Assembly (NCBI GenBank): GCA_913055735.1
Contig: CAJXKD010000001.1
Location: forward strand, 1,054,001 to 1,118,000
DNA length: 64,000 bases
Direction of reading: 5' to 3'
Source of the DNA: an uncultured Rhodospirillales bacterium
GTDB lineage: Bacteria; Pseudomonadota; Alphaproteobacteria; Rhodospirillales; UBA2165
In this document: positions 8,501-17,593 of the stretch, in pieces
How the letters are laid out: every line of letters begins with the position of its first letter
Numbering within the stretch: position 1 is the stretch's first letter
The notes under the pieces: model-generated
Seen by the model: the letters and a program-made list of their open reading frames with translations, nothing else
The model's database searches: none
Told to the model about the DNA's origin: nothing
Made by a program: the position numbers and the translations under genes

Positions 8501-11179
8501 TTAGGACGCTTTGAGACGCCTCAACACGTACTGCAGGATGCCGCCATGGCGGTAATATTCCACCTCGTCGGCGGTATCGATCCGGCACCAGAGCGTGATG
8601 TCTTCGGTCGAGCCGTCGGCGCGGTGAACCTTGCAGGCAACATCCATACGCGGTGTGATTCCGTCGGCAAGGCCGAGAATATCGAATGTCTCGGTACCAT
8701 TGAGCCCCAGCGTTTCGCGGTTCATGCCATCCTTGAACTGAAGCGGCAGGACGCCCATCCCGACCAGATTGGACCGGTGGATGCGTTCGAAGCTTTCGAC
8801 GATCACGGCCTTGACGCCCAGGAGACGGGTACCCTTCGCCGCCCAGTCGCGTGACGAACCGGTGCCATACTCCTTACCCGCAACGATGACCAGCGGCACG
8901 CCTTCCTCGGCGTACTTCATCGCCGCATCATAAATCGGCATTTCCTGGCCCGACGGCTGGTGAATCGTAACGCCACCTTCGGTACCCGGCGCCATCTGGT
9001 TGCGGATACGGATATTGGCGAAAGTGCCGCGCATCATCACTTCGTGGTTGCCGCGCCGCGAGCCGTAGGAATTGAACTCCGACACCCGGACCTGGCGCTC
9101 GGTAAGATAACTGCCCGCCGGGCTTTCCGGTTTGATGGCACCGGCTGGCGAAATGTGGTCGGTGGTTACTGAGTCGCCGAGAATGGCGAGCTCGCGTGCA
9201 CCGACGACGTCTTCGATCTCGCCCGGTACGTCGGGCATACCCTCGAAGAAGGTCGGGTACTTCACATAGGTGCTGCTGTCCTGCCAGGCATAGGTCTCGC
9301 TCTTGGCGGTTTTGATCTTCTGCCACTGCTCGGGCCCTTGCCAGACATTGCCGTAGCGTTCCTTGAACATCTCCGGTGTCACCGCCTGAGCCACGGTGTC
9401 GTGGACCTCGGCATTGGTCGGCCAGATGTCCTTAAGATAGACGGGGTTGCCGTCCGCATCCTCGCCGAGCGGATCGGTCGTCAGGTTGATCTTCATGGAC
9501 CCGGCGATGGCATAAGCAACCACCAGCGGCGGTGAGGCGAGATAGTTGGCCTTCACCTGCGCATGGACGCGGCCTTCGAAATTGCGGTTGCCCGACAACA
9601 CGGAAACGACCGTGAGATCGCCGTCGTCGATGGCATCGGCGATGGGGTCGGGTAGCGGGCCCGAGTTGCCGATACAGGTGGTGCAGCCGTAGCCGACCAA
9701 GTTGAAGCCCAGTGCATCGAGATCGTCTTGCAACTCAGCCTTTTCCAGATAGTCGGTGACCACCTGGCTGCCCGGCGCGAGAGACGTTTTCACCCAGGGT
9801 TTCACTTTGAGCCCCTTGGCAACCGCGTTGCGGGCCACGAGGCCGGCGCCCAGCATCACCGACGGGTTAGAGGTGTTGGTGCAGCTGGTGATGGCCGCGA
9901 TCACCACGTCGCCGTCCTTGAGCGCATAGTTGGCGCCCGCCACGGGCACTTCCTTACCGCCCGCACCGACCTGCTTGAGGGTTTCGGTGAAAGCCGGTGC
10001 GGCCTTGGACAGTTCGATCTTGTCCTGCGGCCGCTTGGGACCGGCAAGGGACGGCTCGACGGTGGAAATGTCGAGTTCCAGCGTGTCGGTAAACTCCGGA
10101 TCCGGCGTCGACGCATCGCGCCACATACCTTGTGCCTTCGCATACGCCTCGACCAGGGCAATACGCCCAGCATCGCGCGAAGTGAACTTCATGTAACGCA
10201 GCGTTTCGTTATCGACCGGGAAAATGCCACAGGTCGCGCCATATTCAGGCGCCATGTTGGCGAGGGTTGCGCGGTCGGGCAGCGCCAGGCTGTCGAGGGC
10301 CGGGCCGTAGAATTCGACGAATTTGCCGACCACGCCCTTTTTGCGCAGCATCTCGACGACGGTGAGCACGAGATCCGTGGCCGTCGTGCCTTCCTTGAGT
10401 TGGCCGGTGAGCTTGAAGCCGATGACTTCCGGGATAAGCATGGAAACCGGCTGACCCAGCATGGCCGCTTCGGCTTCGATACCGCCGACGCCCCAGCCGA
10501 GAACGCCCATGCCGTTGACCATCGTGGTGTGGCTATCGGTACCGACGAGGGTATCGGGATAGGCAACGGTCTTACCGTTGACGTCGGCCGTCCAGACCGT
10601 TTGCGCGAGATACTCGAGATTGACCTGGTGACAAATCCCGGTTCCCGGGGGAACGACGCGGAAATTGTCAAACGCGCCCGCACCCCAGCGCAGGAATTCA
10701 TACCGTTCGCGGTTGCGTTCGAACTCGAGGTCGACGTTAGCGGTAAAGGCGCTTTCCCGGCCGAACTGATCAACCATGACCGAGTGGTCGATCACCAGAT
10801 CGACGGGGCTCAACGGATTGATCTTCTGCGGATCACCGCCGAGATCGAGCATGGCCTGACGCATGGCGGCGAGATCGACCACCGCGGGGACGCCCGTGAA
10901 GTCCTGCATGAGCACACGCGCCGGACGGTAGGCAATTTCCCGGTCGGACCGCTTGTCTTTCAACCAGGCGGCCAACGCCTTAACGTCGTCGACGGTGACC
11001 GTCTTGCCGTCTTCGAAGCGCAGCAAGTTTTCGAGAAGAATCTTCAGTGAGAACGGCAGCCGGCTGATGTCGCCGAGGCCGGCGGCGGACGCCGCTTCGA
11101 GACTGAAATAATCGTAATCGGAACCGCCGGCGTTGAGCGTACGCCGTGTCTTCAGACTATCATGGCCGACGTCGGTCAT
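8501..11179 (-). CDS. acnA: Aconitate hydratase (aconitase A)
   Basis: Aconitase interconverts citrate and isocitrate in the TCA cycle using a [4Fe-4S] cluster. The 892-residue length is right for the AcnA/IRP1-type enzyme. The cluster cysteines are in SCTNTSNPS and [32 protein letters not shown] and the C-terminal [14 protein letters not shown] swivel-domain motif are present. The start is supported by GAGGAG 8 bases upstream. It is divergent from the ccm operon, as in many alphaproteobacteria. Two TTGTCAGAAA repeats lie in its leader. A perfect CGGCAT-CAG-ATGCCG hairpin (8468-8482) follows the stop, but without a T-tract. Confidence 0.98.
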   Translation of the reverse strand: MTDVGHDSLKTRRTLNAGGSDYDYFSLEAASAAGLGDISRLPFSLKILLENLLRFEDGKTVTVDDVKALAAWLKDKRSDREIAYRPARVLMQDFTGVPAVVDLAAMRQAMLDLGGDPQKINPLSPVDLVIDHSVMVDQFGRESAFTANVDLEFERNRERYEFLRWGAGAFDNFRVVPPGTGICHQVNLEYLAQTVWTADVNGKTVAYPDTLVGTDSHTTMVNGMGVLGWGVGGIEAEAAMLGQPVSMLIPEVIGFKLTGQLKEGTTATDLVLTVVEMLRKKGVVGKFVEFYGPALDSLALPDRATLANMAPEYGATCGIFPVDNETLRYMKFTSRDAGRIALVEAYAKAQGMWRDASTPDPEFTDTLELDISTVEPSLAGPKRPQDKIELSKAAPAFTETLKQVGAGGKEVPVAGANYALKDGDVVIAAITSCTNTSNPSVMLGAGLVARNAVAKGLKVKPWVKTSLAPGSQVVTDYLEKAELQDDLDALGFNLVGYGCTTCIGNSGPLPDPIADAIDDGDLTVVSVLSGNRNFEGRVHAQVKANYLASPPLVVAYAIAGSMKINLTTDPLGEDADGNPVYLKDIWPTNAEVHDTVAQAVTPEMFKERYGNVWQGPEQWQKIKTAKSETYAWQDSSTYVKYPTFFEGMPDVPGEIEDVVGARELAILGDSVTTDHISPAGAIKPESPAGSYLTERQVRVSEFNSYGSRRGNHEVMMRGTFANIRIRNQMAPGTEGGVTIHQPSGQEMPIYDAAMKYAEEGVPLVIVAGKEYGTGSSRDWAAKGTRLLGVKAVIVESFERIHRSNLVGMGVLPLQFKDGMNRETLGLNGTETFDILGLADGITPRMDVACKVHRADGSTEDITLWCRIDTADEVEYYRHGGILQYVLRRLKAS

Positions 11180-11212
11180 GCGAAAACTCCTCGTGTAGCT
11201 GGACTTTTTTAG

Positions 11213-11237
11213 TTGTCAGAAATTCTTTTGTCAGAAA
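11213..11237. promoter_or_regulatory. 10-base direct repeat in the acnA upstream region; candidate operator
   Basis: TTGTCAGAAA occurs at 11213-11222 and again, exactly, at 11228-11237, a period of 15 bases. On the acnA strand it reads TTTCTGACAA twice, 34-58 bases before the start codon. The CTGACA cores could also serve as -35 elements; one of them is followed at 17 bases by a weak TAAAAA. The repeats could bind a regulator in tandem or be duplicated promoter parts. Confidence 0.35.
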
Positions 11238-11387
11238 CGTTGAATGTCCCCGACGTGAGATGGAACACTGCGTACACCATCGTTGGCGTCAAATCCAGAC
11301 CCACGCGGGACACTTCCCACGAATGCATCACACATTCGTGACAATTGAAGCATAATCTCGCCACAATTTCCTGACTAAATACGCAGC

Positions 11388-11495
11388 ATCAGGCCTCCTG
11401 ATTAAGAGGACTGCGCTCCTCTTACCCCCTTATGGGCAGCGAGAGCTGTCCGGACTTTCGGCCGGGGAGCCCCCCTGACTTCCCGGCCGTTTTTT
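11388..11495 (+). ncRNA. Candidate small RNA: three hairpins and a terminator between acnA and ccmA
   Basis: Four stems follow one another almost without gaps. ATCAGG/CCTGAT spans 11388-11402. TAAGAGGA/TCCTCTTA, 8 perfect pairs with a 6-base loop, spans 11403-11424. A 7-pair stem closed by a GAGA tetraloop spans 11434-11451. CGGCCGGG/CCCGGCCG at 11459-11489 is followed by six T. The terminator works only rightward, yet no rightward gene lies upstream because acnA is divergent. So either a free-standing RNA or a prematurely terminated ccm leader is made here. The first loop and the second stem expose CCTCC/TCCT runs that could pair with Shine-Dalgarno sequences. I find no good promoter and recognise no Rfam family. 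Confidence 0.55.
11459..11495 (+). terminator. Rho-independent terminator upstream of the ccm operon
   Basis: An 8-base-pair GC stem (11459-11466 with 11482-11489, plus one G-T pair) is followed by six T at 11490-11495. It ends any rightward transcript that starts between acnA and this point, and it lies 100 bases before ccmA. Confidence 0.8.
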
Positions 11496-11594
11496 CTTAT
11501 CTTGGTCCCGCCGATTTCCCCCAAGGCCGTTGCGTGGTAGGTTGCGTCCCTGTATGGCAGGCCAAGTCGCTCTCCACAGGGCATTTTTTCCCGT

Positions 11595-12269
11595 ATGACA
11601 CTCGCATCTCCGACTTTTTCGGCGACGTTCTCCGCTACCGGCCTGAGTTGCGTGCGTGGCGAACGGGGCGTGTTCGGCGGGCTTAGTTTTGACGTCAGTA
11701 GCGGCCAGGTCTTGTATCTCACGGGCGCCAACGGCAGTGGCAAATCAAGTCTGTTGCGTGTTCTCGCCGGCCTCATACGTCCCGCAGACGGCACCCTCAC
11801 CTGGAACGGCACCCCGATCTCGGACACCCGTGACACCCATCGCGAGCGGGTTCGCTATGTCGGTCACCATGATGCGGTAAAACCGGTGCTAACGGTCGCC
11901 GAGAATCTCTCTTTCTGGATCAACCTCTCCGTCAGCGAAATCGAAGCGGAGAACGATCCGGTCATGAATGCGCTCGATCATTTCGGATTAAAGACGCTCG
12001 CCGACATGCCTGCCCGGTTCCTGTCGGCCGGTCAAAAACGGCGGCTCAACCTGTCACGCCTGATCGCCGCCCCCGCGCCTTTGTGGCTGCTGGATGAACC
12101 GACGACTGCCGTCGACCGCGCCGGCATCGAAGCCTTGGATCATGCATTGGCGCGTCATCTCGGCAACGGCGGCATGGCCATCATCGCTACCCATGACCCC
12201 TTAACGGCGGACGTCGTCAATCTGGATGTCAGCGACTTTCCCTTCGCCGCCGACATGGACACAGTATGA
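11595..12269 (+). CDS. ccmA: Cytochrome c maturation ATP-binding protein CcmA
   Basis: CcmA is the ATPase of the CcmABCD complex, which releases haem-loaded CcmE from CcmC for delivery to apocytochromes c. The 224-residue protein has Walker A (GANGSGKSS), the signature LSAGQKRRLNLSRL, Walker B (LWLLDEPTTAVD) and the switch histidine (IIATHD). The start has no clear ribosome binding site, so translation may be inefficient or begin nearby. The gene is first in a nine-gene ccm cluster and overlaps ccmB by ATGA. The sRNA-like terminator 100 bases upstream insulates it from the acnA side. Confidence 0.95.
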   Translation: MTLASPTFSATFSATGLSCVRGERGVFGGLSFDVSSGQVLYLTGANGSGKSSLLRVLAGLIRPADGTLTWNGTPISDTRDTHRERVRYVGHHDAVKPVLTVAENLSFWINLSVSEIEAENDPVMNALDHFGLKTLADMPARFLSAGQKRRLNLSRLIAAPAPLWLLDEPTTAVDRAGIEALDHALARHLGNGGMAIIATHDPLTADVVNLDVSDFPFAADMDTV

Positions 12270-12931
12270 ACAGCGCAACCGCCCTCCTGCGCCGCGAACT
12301 GCGCCTCGCTTTCCGTCAAGGTGGCGATAGTCTGCTGGTGGTGATGTTTTTCGTGCTGGTCGTGGTATTGTTTCCGTTGGGCGTCGGCCCGGAGCCCGGC
12401 ATCCTCGCGCGCATCGGCGGCGGCGTGATCTGGGTCGCGGCACTATTGGCCGCCATGCTGTCCATGGACCGCCTTTTCCAAACCGACTATGACGACGGCA
12501 GCCTCGAACTGCTGGTGCTGGCGCCTGCGCCGCTGGAAGTTCTCGTATTGGCCAAGGTCGCGGCCCACTGGCTGACCACCGGCCTGCCGCTGATCATCGT
12601 TTCGCCGTTGCTCGCATTGCTGCTCAACTTAAGCCCGTCGGGATACGGCGTTCTCGCCGCTGCCCTCGCCTTGGGTACGCCGTCCTTGAGCCTCATCGGC
12701 GCCATCGGCGCGGCCCTCACCCTGGGCGCGCGGCGCGGCGGCGTGCTGCTGTCGCTTCTGGTGCTGCCGCTGTTCATACCGGCGCTGATCTTCGGCGTCA
12801 GCGCCGTCGATGCGGCGCTCCTCGATCTCAACAGCCGGCCGCCGCTTCTGATCCTTGGCGCCCTGTTGCTGCTCGCCCTGGCCCTTTGTCCCTGGGCAGC
12901 GGCTGCCGCCATCCGCCAAGCGACGGAATGA
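12266..12931 (+). CDS. ccmB: Haem exporter membrane subunit CcmB
   Basis: CcmB is the six-helix membrane partner of CcmA in the ABC-type complex of cytochrome c maturation. The 221 residues begin MNSATALLRRELRLAFRQGG. Six hydrophobic segments can be read, including VVMFFVLVVVLFPLGVG and LLSLLVLPLFIPALIFGVS, the latter a family hallmark. The length matches the family. Its start overlaps the ccmA stop (ATGA), which indicates translational coupling. An unusual 286-base gap separates it from ccmC. Confidence 0.95.
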   Translation: MNSATALLRRELRLAFRQGGDSLLVVMFFVLVVVLFPLGVGPEPGILARIGGGVIWVAALLAAMLSMDRLFQTDYDDGSLELLVLAPAPLEVLVLAKVAAHWLTTGLPLIIVSPLLALLLNLSPSGYGVLAAALALGTPSLSLIGAIGAALTLGARRGGVLLSLLVLPLFIPALIFGVSAVDAALLDLNSRPPLLILGALLLLALALCPWAAAAAIRQATE

Positions 12932-13217
12932 GGCAACGGAATGAGAAAACCCTCAAAAAGCTGGCAGCGGCGATGGAATAGACCAAATTGTTTTGTTGTT
13001 TACAGCGGCAACGCCATCCTTGAGCACCATCAAGGGCAAAGCCTCCCCGCTCGGGCAAGTTGGCCGTGCCGGTACGGAGTTTCACGTTCCCGAGAGGCTG
13101 CTGGAAATAACGATCCAAGCGGGATAAAACCGCTCTCGGCCCTGACACATAGGCCGAAACATATATATAGAACTCGGCCTTCACTGCGAAGATTCGGGAG
13201 AGGATAAGAAAACCGAT
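12932..13217 (+). other. Intergenic region between ccmB and ccmC with a possible internal promoter
   Basis: The 286 bases contain no convincing gene; the small open frames have poor composition. A foldable element lies near 13088-13140, where CCGAG/CTCGG encloses the perfect AGCGG/CCGCT hairpin. A possible sigma-70 promoter follows: CTGACA at 13142-13147, a 16-base gap, TATATA at 13164-13169. This would let ccmC to ccmI be transcribed separately from ccmAB. GGGAGAGG supplies a ribosome binding site before ccmC. Confidence 0.4.
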
Positions 13218-13970
13218 ATGCACAGCTTCGCCAATCCGACCCGCTTTCTGCGCTTGACCCGGGCTCTGCAGCCCTGGGCGGCGGGCGTCGCGTTGGTGTG
13301 CCTCGCGGCGGGACTTTATTTTTCGCTCTTCGCGTCACCAGCCGATTACCAGCAAAGCGAGACGGTGCGCATTATGTATGTGCACGTCCCGGCAGCCTGG
13401 ATGGCCATGTTCTGTTATGTCGCGATGGCGGCGGGCAGCGCATCGTTCCTCATCTGGCGGCACCGGGTCGCCGATTTGGTTGCCAAGGCGACGGCGCCCA
13501 TCGGTGCCTCCTTCACCTTCCTCGCGCTGGTCACCGGATCGCTGTGGGGCAAGCCCATGTGGGGCACCTGGTGGGTCTGGGACGCGCGCCTCACCTCGGT
13601 ACTGATCCTGTTCTTTCTCTATCTCGGCTACATGGCGCTCTATAACGCCTTCGACGATCAGGCACGCGGCGCGCGGGCAGCGTCGGTGCTCGCCCTGGTC
13701 GGCGTCGTCAACGTACCGATCATCAAGTTCTCCGTCGATTGGTGGAATACGTTGCACCAACCGGCCAGCGTCGTGCGTCTCGACGGCCCCTCCATCCATC
13801 CCAGCATGCTGACACCATTACTCTTGATGGCCGTCGGCTACACTGCCTTCTACGCCTGGGTGCTGTTTCTGCGCGTGCGCACCGAATTTGCCGCTGAGAA
13901 GATCCGCGCGTTGCGCTTCCGCCAGGCGGCCGTGCCTCCGGCACGCGAACTGAAAAGCCAGGAGGGCTGA
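13218..13970 (+). CDS. ccmC: Haem transport/handling protein CcmC
   Basis: CcmC binds haem at the outer face of the inner membrane and attaches it to CcmE. The 250-residue protein has six membrane helices and the tryptophan-rich signature WGTWWVWDARLTS near residue 117. Flanking histidines in MYVHVPAAW and NTLHQP provide the haem ligands known for the family. A good GGGAGAGG ribosome binding site lies upstream. It is followed 3 bases after its stop by ccmD. Confidence 0.97.
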   Translation: MHSFANPTRFLRLTRALQPWAAGVALVCLAAGLYFSLFASPADYQQSETVRIMYVHVPAAWMAMFCYVAMAAGSASFLIWRHRVADLVAKATAPIGASFTFLALVTGSLWGKPMWGTWWVWDARLTSVLILFFLYLGYMALYNAFDDQARGARAASVLALVGVVNVPIIKFSVDWWNTLHQPASVVRLDGPSIHPSMLTPLLLMAVGYTAFYAWVLFLRVRTEFAAEKIRALRFRQAAVPPARELKSQEG

Positions 13971-13973
13971 GGA

Positions 13974-14141
13974 ATGGCGGAATTCTTTGCCATGAATGGA
14001 TACGCCGGGTTCGTTTGGCCGGCCTTCGGCCTGTCGGCGGTCATCCTGATCGGCCTGTTCGTTTCCAGCCTGCGCGCCATGCGGCGCACCGAAGCCGAGT
14101 TGGCGGCGCTCAAAGGGACCGACGGCGGAGAGAACGCGTGA
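13974..14141 (+). CDS. ccmD: Haem exporter small subunit CcmD
   Basis: This frame encodes 55 residues. The short N-terminus MAEFFAMNGYAGFVWPAFG is typical of CcmD. A single membrane helix (LSAVILIGLFVSSLRAM) and a charged cytoplasmic tail (RRTEAELAALKG) follow. CcmD is needed to release haem-CcmE from CcmABC. Position between ccmC and ccmE, spacing (3 bases after ccmC) and the GTGA overlap with ccmE support it. Confidence 0.93.
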   Translation: MAEFFAMNGYAGFVWPAFGLSAVILIGLFVSSLRAMRRTEAELAALKGTDGGENA

Positions 14142-14575
14142 AACGCAAACATCAACGCATGTCCCTGTTGGGTCTGGCCGCACTTGCCATCGCCGGCGCA
14201 GCGGCATTGATCCTAACGGCTTTCGAAGACAACATCGTTTTCTTCCACAGCCCCACGGATTTGGTGACCAAGGAATTTTCGCCGACCCAGCGGCTGCGCG
14301 TCGGCGGATTGGTGGAACAAGGCAGCGTTCAAAAACAAGGGGACGGCGTCACGGTCCGCTTCGTCGTGACCGACACCGCGGAGTCCGTGCCGATCCTCTT
14401 CAAGGGTATCCTGCCCGATCTGTTCCGCGAGGGCCAAGGCATCGTCGCCGAAGGCACCTTCCGCAACGGCGTGTTTCAGGCGTCCGAAGTTTTGGCCAAA
14501 CATGACGAGACCTATATGCCCCGCGAGGTCGCCGATGCGATCAAGGCGACGGGCCAATGGAAAGGCGACGAGTAA
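14138..14575 (+). CDS. ccmE: Periplasmic haem chaperone CcmE
   Basis: CcmE carries haem covalently on a histidine and passes it to CcmF. With a GTG start at 14138, overlapping the ccmD stop, the protein has 145 residues: a basic MKRKHQR start, one membrane anchor (LLGLAALAIAGAAALILTAF) and an OB-fold domain. RVGGLVEQGSV and FVVTDTAESVPILFKGILPD are family hallmarks. The haem-binding histidine is H122 in LAKHDETYMP. The frame is open upstream from 14015, but that part lies inside ccmD and is not coding. Confidence 0.96.
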   Translation: MKRKHQRMSLLGLAALAIAGAAALILTAFEDNIVFFHSPTDLVTKEFSPTQRLRVGGLVEQGSVQKQGDGVTVRFVVTDTAESVPILFKGILPDLFREGQGIVAEGTFRNGVFQASEVLAKHDETYMPREVADAIKATGQWKGDE

Positions 14576-14626
14576 TTTTCCCGCCTTATAAACGGATAAC
14601 CGGCAAACGGATAAGCGGCAGCGAGG

Positions 14627-16618
14627 ATGACGGCTGAAATAGGACATTTCGCGCTGATCTTGGCGCTGGTGACCGCCGTGGTTCAAGGCGTGCCGACCCT
14701 GATCGGCGCCCAGCGCCGCGACGCCCTGTGGATGGCGCTCGCGGTCCCTGCGGCACTGTTGCAATTCCTCTTGATCGCGCTCGCCTTTGCCGCGCTCACC
14801 AAGGCCTTCGTCACCTCCGATTTTTCGGTGATGACGGTGGCAATGAACTCGCACACCGCCAAGCCCATGCTCTACAAAGTTGCCGGCGTGTGGGGCAACC
14901 ACGAAGGCTCCATGCTGCTGTGGGTGCTGGTGCTGAGCCTGTTCGGCGCCGCCATCGCATTATTCGGCCGCAACCTCCGTCCGAGTTTGAAAGTGCGCGT
15001 GCTCGCCATTCAGGGTTTGCTCGGCGCCGGATTTCTTACCTTTATCCTGTTCACGTCGAACCCGTTCGCGCGGCTGTTTCCGGTGCCCATCGACGGGCAA
15101 GATCTGAACCCGTTGCTGCAGGACCCCGGCCTCGCCTTCCACCCGCCGCTGCTCTATCTCGGCTATGTCGGTCTCTCGACCACCTTCTCCTTTGCCGTGG
15201 CCGCCCTGATCGAAGGCCGCGTCGATCCTGCCTGGGCGCGCTGGGTGCGTCCCTGGACGCTGGCGTCATGGGCCTTTCTGACGGCGGGCATCGTCCTCGG
15301 TTCGTGGTGGGCCTATTACGAGCTGGGCTGGGGCGGCTGGTGGTTCTGGGACCCGGTGGAGAATGCGTCCTTCATGCCGTGGCTCGCGGCAACCGCACTG
15401 CTGCATTCCGCCATCGTCTCGGAAAAGCGCGACGCACTCAAAAGCTGGACCGTATTTCTCGCCATCATCGCGTTCGCCTTTTCGTTACTGGGAACATTCC
15501 TGGTGCGTTCCGGCGTGCTGACGTCGGTGCATGCCTTCGCCTCCGACCCGACACGCGGCGTGTTCATCCTTGCGCTGTTGATCGTCACCGTCGGCGGCGC
15601 CTTTGCCTTCTATGCGTGGCGCGGTCCGGCGCTCAAAAGCAGCGGCGTGTTCCACCCCATCTCACGCGAAGGCGGATTGGTACTCAACAACTTCCTGCTC
15701 ACCGCGGCTGCCGCAGCGGTGCTGCTCGGTACGCTCTATCCGCTCATCCTCGACGTGCTCAACGCCGGCAAGATCTCCGTTGGTGCGCCCTATTTCGACA
15801 GCGTCTTCATCCCCATGATGGTGCCGCTGATCATCGCCATGGGCGTCGGCCCCATGCTGAATTGGAAACGCGGCAGTTTGAAAACCGCAACTTACAAATT
15901 GAAATGGGCGGCTCTGATTGCCGTGCTCTCCGGGTTCGGCGTGTGGCTTGCCATCGACCGGGCGAGCGCGCTCGCCGCGTTCGGCATGACGCTGGCAGCG
16001 TGGCTATTGCTCGCCACCCTTTATGAACTTGCCGACCGCATCCATCTGTTCCGCAGCAATCCGTCGGAAAGCCTGCGCCGTTTGCGCCGCCAGCCGCGCG
16101 CGCGCTGGGGCATGACATTGGCGCATGGCGGTCTCGCCTTGCTGATCGCCGGAATGACGGCCTCGTCAGCATGGAAAACGGAAAAAATCGAGGCCATGGC
16201 GGCAGGCGATACGGTCACCCTCGCCGCCTACACCCTCACGTTCAAAGGCGCCGAACAGGTACGCGGCCCCAACTACATGGCGACACGCGGCACCTTCGAA
16301 GTGCAACGGGGGTCAACCGGCACGCCCTTTATTCTGCACCCCGAGAAACGCGTCTACGACGTCCAAGGACAAACAACCGAAGCGGCTATTCAGCCGACAT
16401 TTCTGGGCGACATCTATGCAGTGGTCGGTGACACGCAGGACGGCGGCAAAACGTTCGTCACCCGGCTTTATTTCAATCCGCTGGTGCCGTGGATGTGGAC
16501 CGGCGCCCTGGTGATGGTGCTTGGCGGGTTGATCAGCCTCTCCGACCGGCGCCACCGGGTTGGCGCACCCGTAGCACGGCGGCAACCGGGTTCTGCCACG
16601 CCGGCACCGGCGGAGTGA
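14627..16618 (+). CDS. ccmF: Cytochrome c haem lyase subunit CcmF
   Basis: CcmF is the large membrane protein that joins haem from CcmE to the CxxCH motif of apocytochrome c. The 663-residue length is normal. About 14-15 membrane helices can be read. The WWD signature WGGWWFWDPVENASFMPW lies near residue 233, and conserved histidines occur in NSHTAK, WGNHEGSMLLW and LLHSAIVSEK. A periplasmic domain precedes the last helix. GCGAGG serves as ribosome binding site. It is followed 10 bases later by ccmG. Confidence 0.97.
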   Translation: MTAEIGHFALILALVTAVVQGVPTLIGAQRRDALWMALAVPAALLQFLLIALAFAALTKAFVTSDFSVMTVAMNSHTAKPMLYKVAGVWGNHEGSMLLWVLVLSLFGAAIALFGRNLRPSLKVRVLAIQGLLGAGFLTFILFTSNPFARLFPVPIDGQDLNPLLQDPGLAFHPPLLYLGYVGLSTTFSFAVAALIEGRVDPAWARWVRPWTLASWAFLTAGIVLGSWWAYYELGWGGWWFWDPVENASFMPWLAATALLHSAIVSEKRDALKSWTVFLAIIAFAFSLLGTFLVRSGVLTSVHAFASDPTRGVFILALLIVTVGGAFAFYAWRGPALKSSGVFHPISREGGLVLNNFLLTAAAAAVLLGTLYPLILDVLNAGKISVGAPYFDSVFIPMMVPLIIAMGVGPMLNWKRGSLKTATYKLKWAALIAVLSGFGVWLAIDRASALAAFGMTLAAWLLLATLYELADRIHLFRSNPSESLRRLRRQPRARWGMTLAHGGLALLIAGMTASSAWKTEKIEAMAAGDTVTLAAYTLTFKGAEQVRGPNYMATRGTFEVQRGSTGTPFILHPEKRVYDVQGQTTEAAIQPTFLGDIYAVVGDTQDGGKTFVTRLYFNPLVPWMWTGALVMVLGGLISLSDRRHRVGAPVARRQPGSATPAPAE

Positions 16619-16628
16619 AAAACTGCCT

Positions 16629-17168
16629 ATGAAACGGCTTTTATTCTTCGTCCCGCTGATCGTGCTGGTCGTTCTCGGCGTTTATTTCGCGTTCGGCCTA
16701 CAACGCGATCCACAGGTTCTGCCCTCGGCCCTCATCGACCAAAAAGTGCCCGAGTTCGACCTGGCCGCCATCGAGGGCGCGAGCCAAGGCCTGTCCAACG
16801 CCGACCTCATGGGCCAAGTAACGTTGGTCAATATCTTCGGGTCGTGGTGCGTCGCCTGCCGTATCGAGCATCCGTTCCTCATGGAGCTTAAGGCCAATAA
16901 CGTCATTCCCATTTACGGCATCGATTGGCGGGAACCCAACCGCCAAGCCGGCCCCGCCTGGCTCAAAAAATTCGGCAATCCCTACACCCGTATCGGCGAC
17001 GATCCGCGTAGCGAAGGGGCGATCGCATTCGGCGTCACCGGCGCGCCCGAAACCTTTATCGTCGATAAGCGCGGCGTGATCCGGCACAAGTTCGCCGGCC
17101 CCATCACGCGCGAAATTTGGGAACGGCAATTGCGGCCAGTGGTGCAGAAACTGCGGTCGGACTCATGA
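16629..17168 (+). CDS. ccmG: Thiol:disulfide interchange protein CcmG/DsbE
   Basis: This membrane-anchored thioredoxin-like protein reduces the apocytochrome c haem-binding cysteines. The 179 residues have a membrane anchor ([20 protein letters not shown]) and a periplasmic domain with C74-x-x-C77 in [12 protein letters not shown]. The G-V-x-x-x-P-E motif ([12 protein letters not shown]), which holds the cis-proline, is present. The usual active-site Pro (WCVPC) is Ala here, which may shift the redox potential. The stop overlaps the ccmH start (ATGA). Confidence 0.95.
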   Translation: MKRLLFFVPLIVLVVLGVYFAFGLQRDPQVLPSALIDQKVPEFDLAAIEGASQGLSNADLMGQVTLVNIFGSWCVACRIEHPFLMELKANNVIPIYGIDWREPNRQAGPAWLKKFGNPYTRIGDDPRSEGAIAFGVTGAPETFIVDKRGVIRHKFAGPITREIWERQLRPVVQKLRSDS

Positions 17169-17593
17169 TCAGATTTTCCGCCGCCCTCATCCTCGCGCTT
17201 GGGCTGTTGATACCATTCCAGGGTGCCCAAGCCGTCAATCCAGACGAAGTGCTCGCCGATCCTGCGCTTGAAACCCGCGCCCGTGACATTTCGCAGGAAC
17301 TGCGCTGCGTTGTTTGCCAAAACCAATCCATCGACGATTCCGACGCCGATCTCGCCCGCGACCTGCGCGTGCTGGTACGCGCCCGCCTTAAAGCCGGCGA
17401 CAGCGACGACGAGGTAATCGCCTATGTCGTCTCGCGCTACGGCGATTTCGTATTGCTACGGCCGCCGGTCAAGGGAGCGACCTTTATCCTGTGGTTCGGC
17501 CCACTGCTTATTGTGATCGTCGGTGCCATCGGGCTCTTCTTCTATTTCCGCCGCGCGGCACGTGATGCGAACGCGCAAAAGGAAAGCCGATGA
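17165..17593 (+). CDS. ccmH: Cytochrome c maturation protein CcmH (CcmL type)
   Basis: This short CcmH has 142 residues: a signal peptide ending near IPFQGAQA, the redox motif LRCVVC (C48 and C51) with the following [17 protein letters not shown], and a C-terminal membrane helix ([22 protein letters not shown]). CcmH works with CcmG to reduce the apocytochrome. The ATG at 17165 overlaps the ccmG stop, which is why I prefer it to the upstream open frame from 17117. The second half of the fused E. coli CcmH is the separate ccmI downstream. Confidence 0.95.
   Translation: MIRFSAALILALGLLIPFQGAQAVNPDEVLADPALETRARDISQELRCVVCQNQSIDDSDADLARDLRVLVRARLKAGDSDDEVIAYVVSRYGDFVLLRPPVKGATFILWFGPLLIVIVGAIGLFFYFRRAARDANAQKESR

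Noticed and set aside
11388..11495. tRNA or 6S RNA between acnA and ccmA
   Set aside because: There is no cloverleaf or T-loop sequence, and the element is a row of separate hairpins, not the single long rod with central bubble expected of 6S RNA.
12941..13207. 88-codon frame between ccmB and ccmC
   Set aside because: The composition is random-like, with many Arg, Ser and Pro and no domain, and it overlaps the putative promoter and fold.
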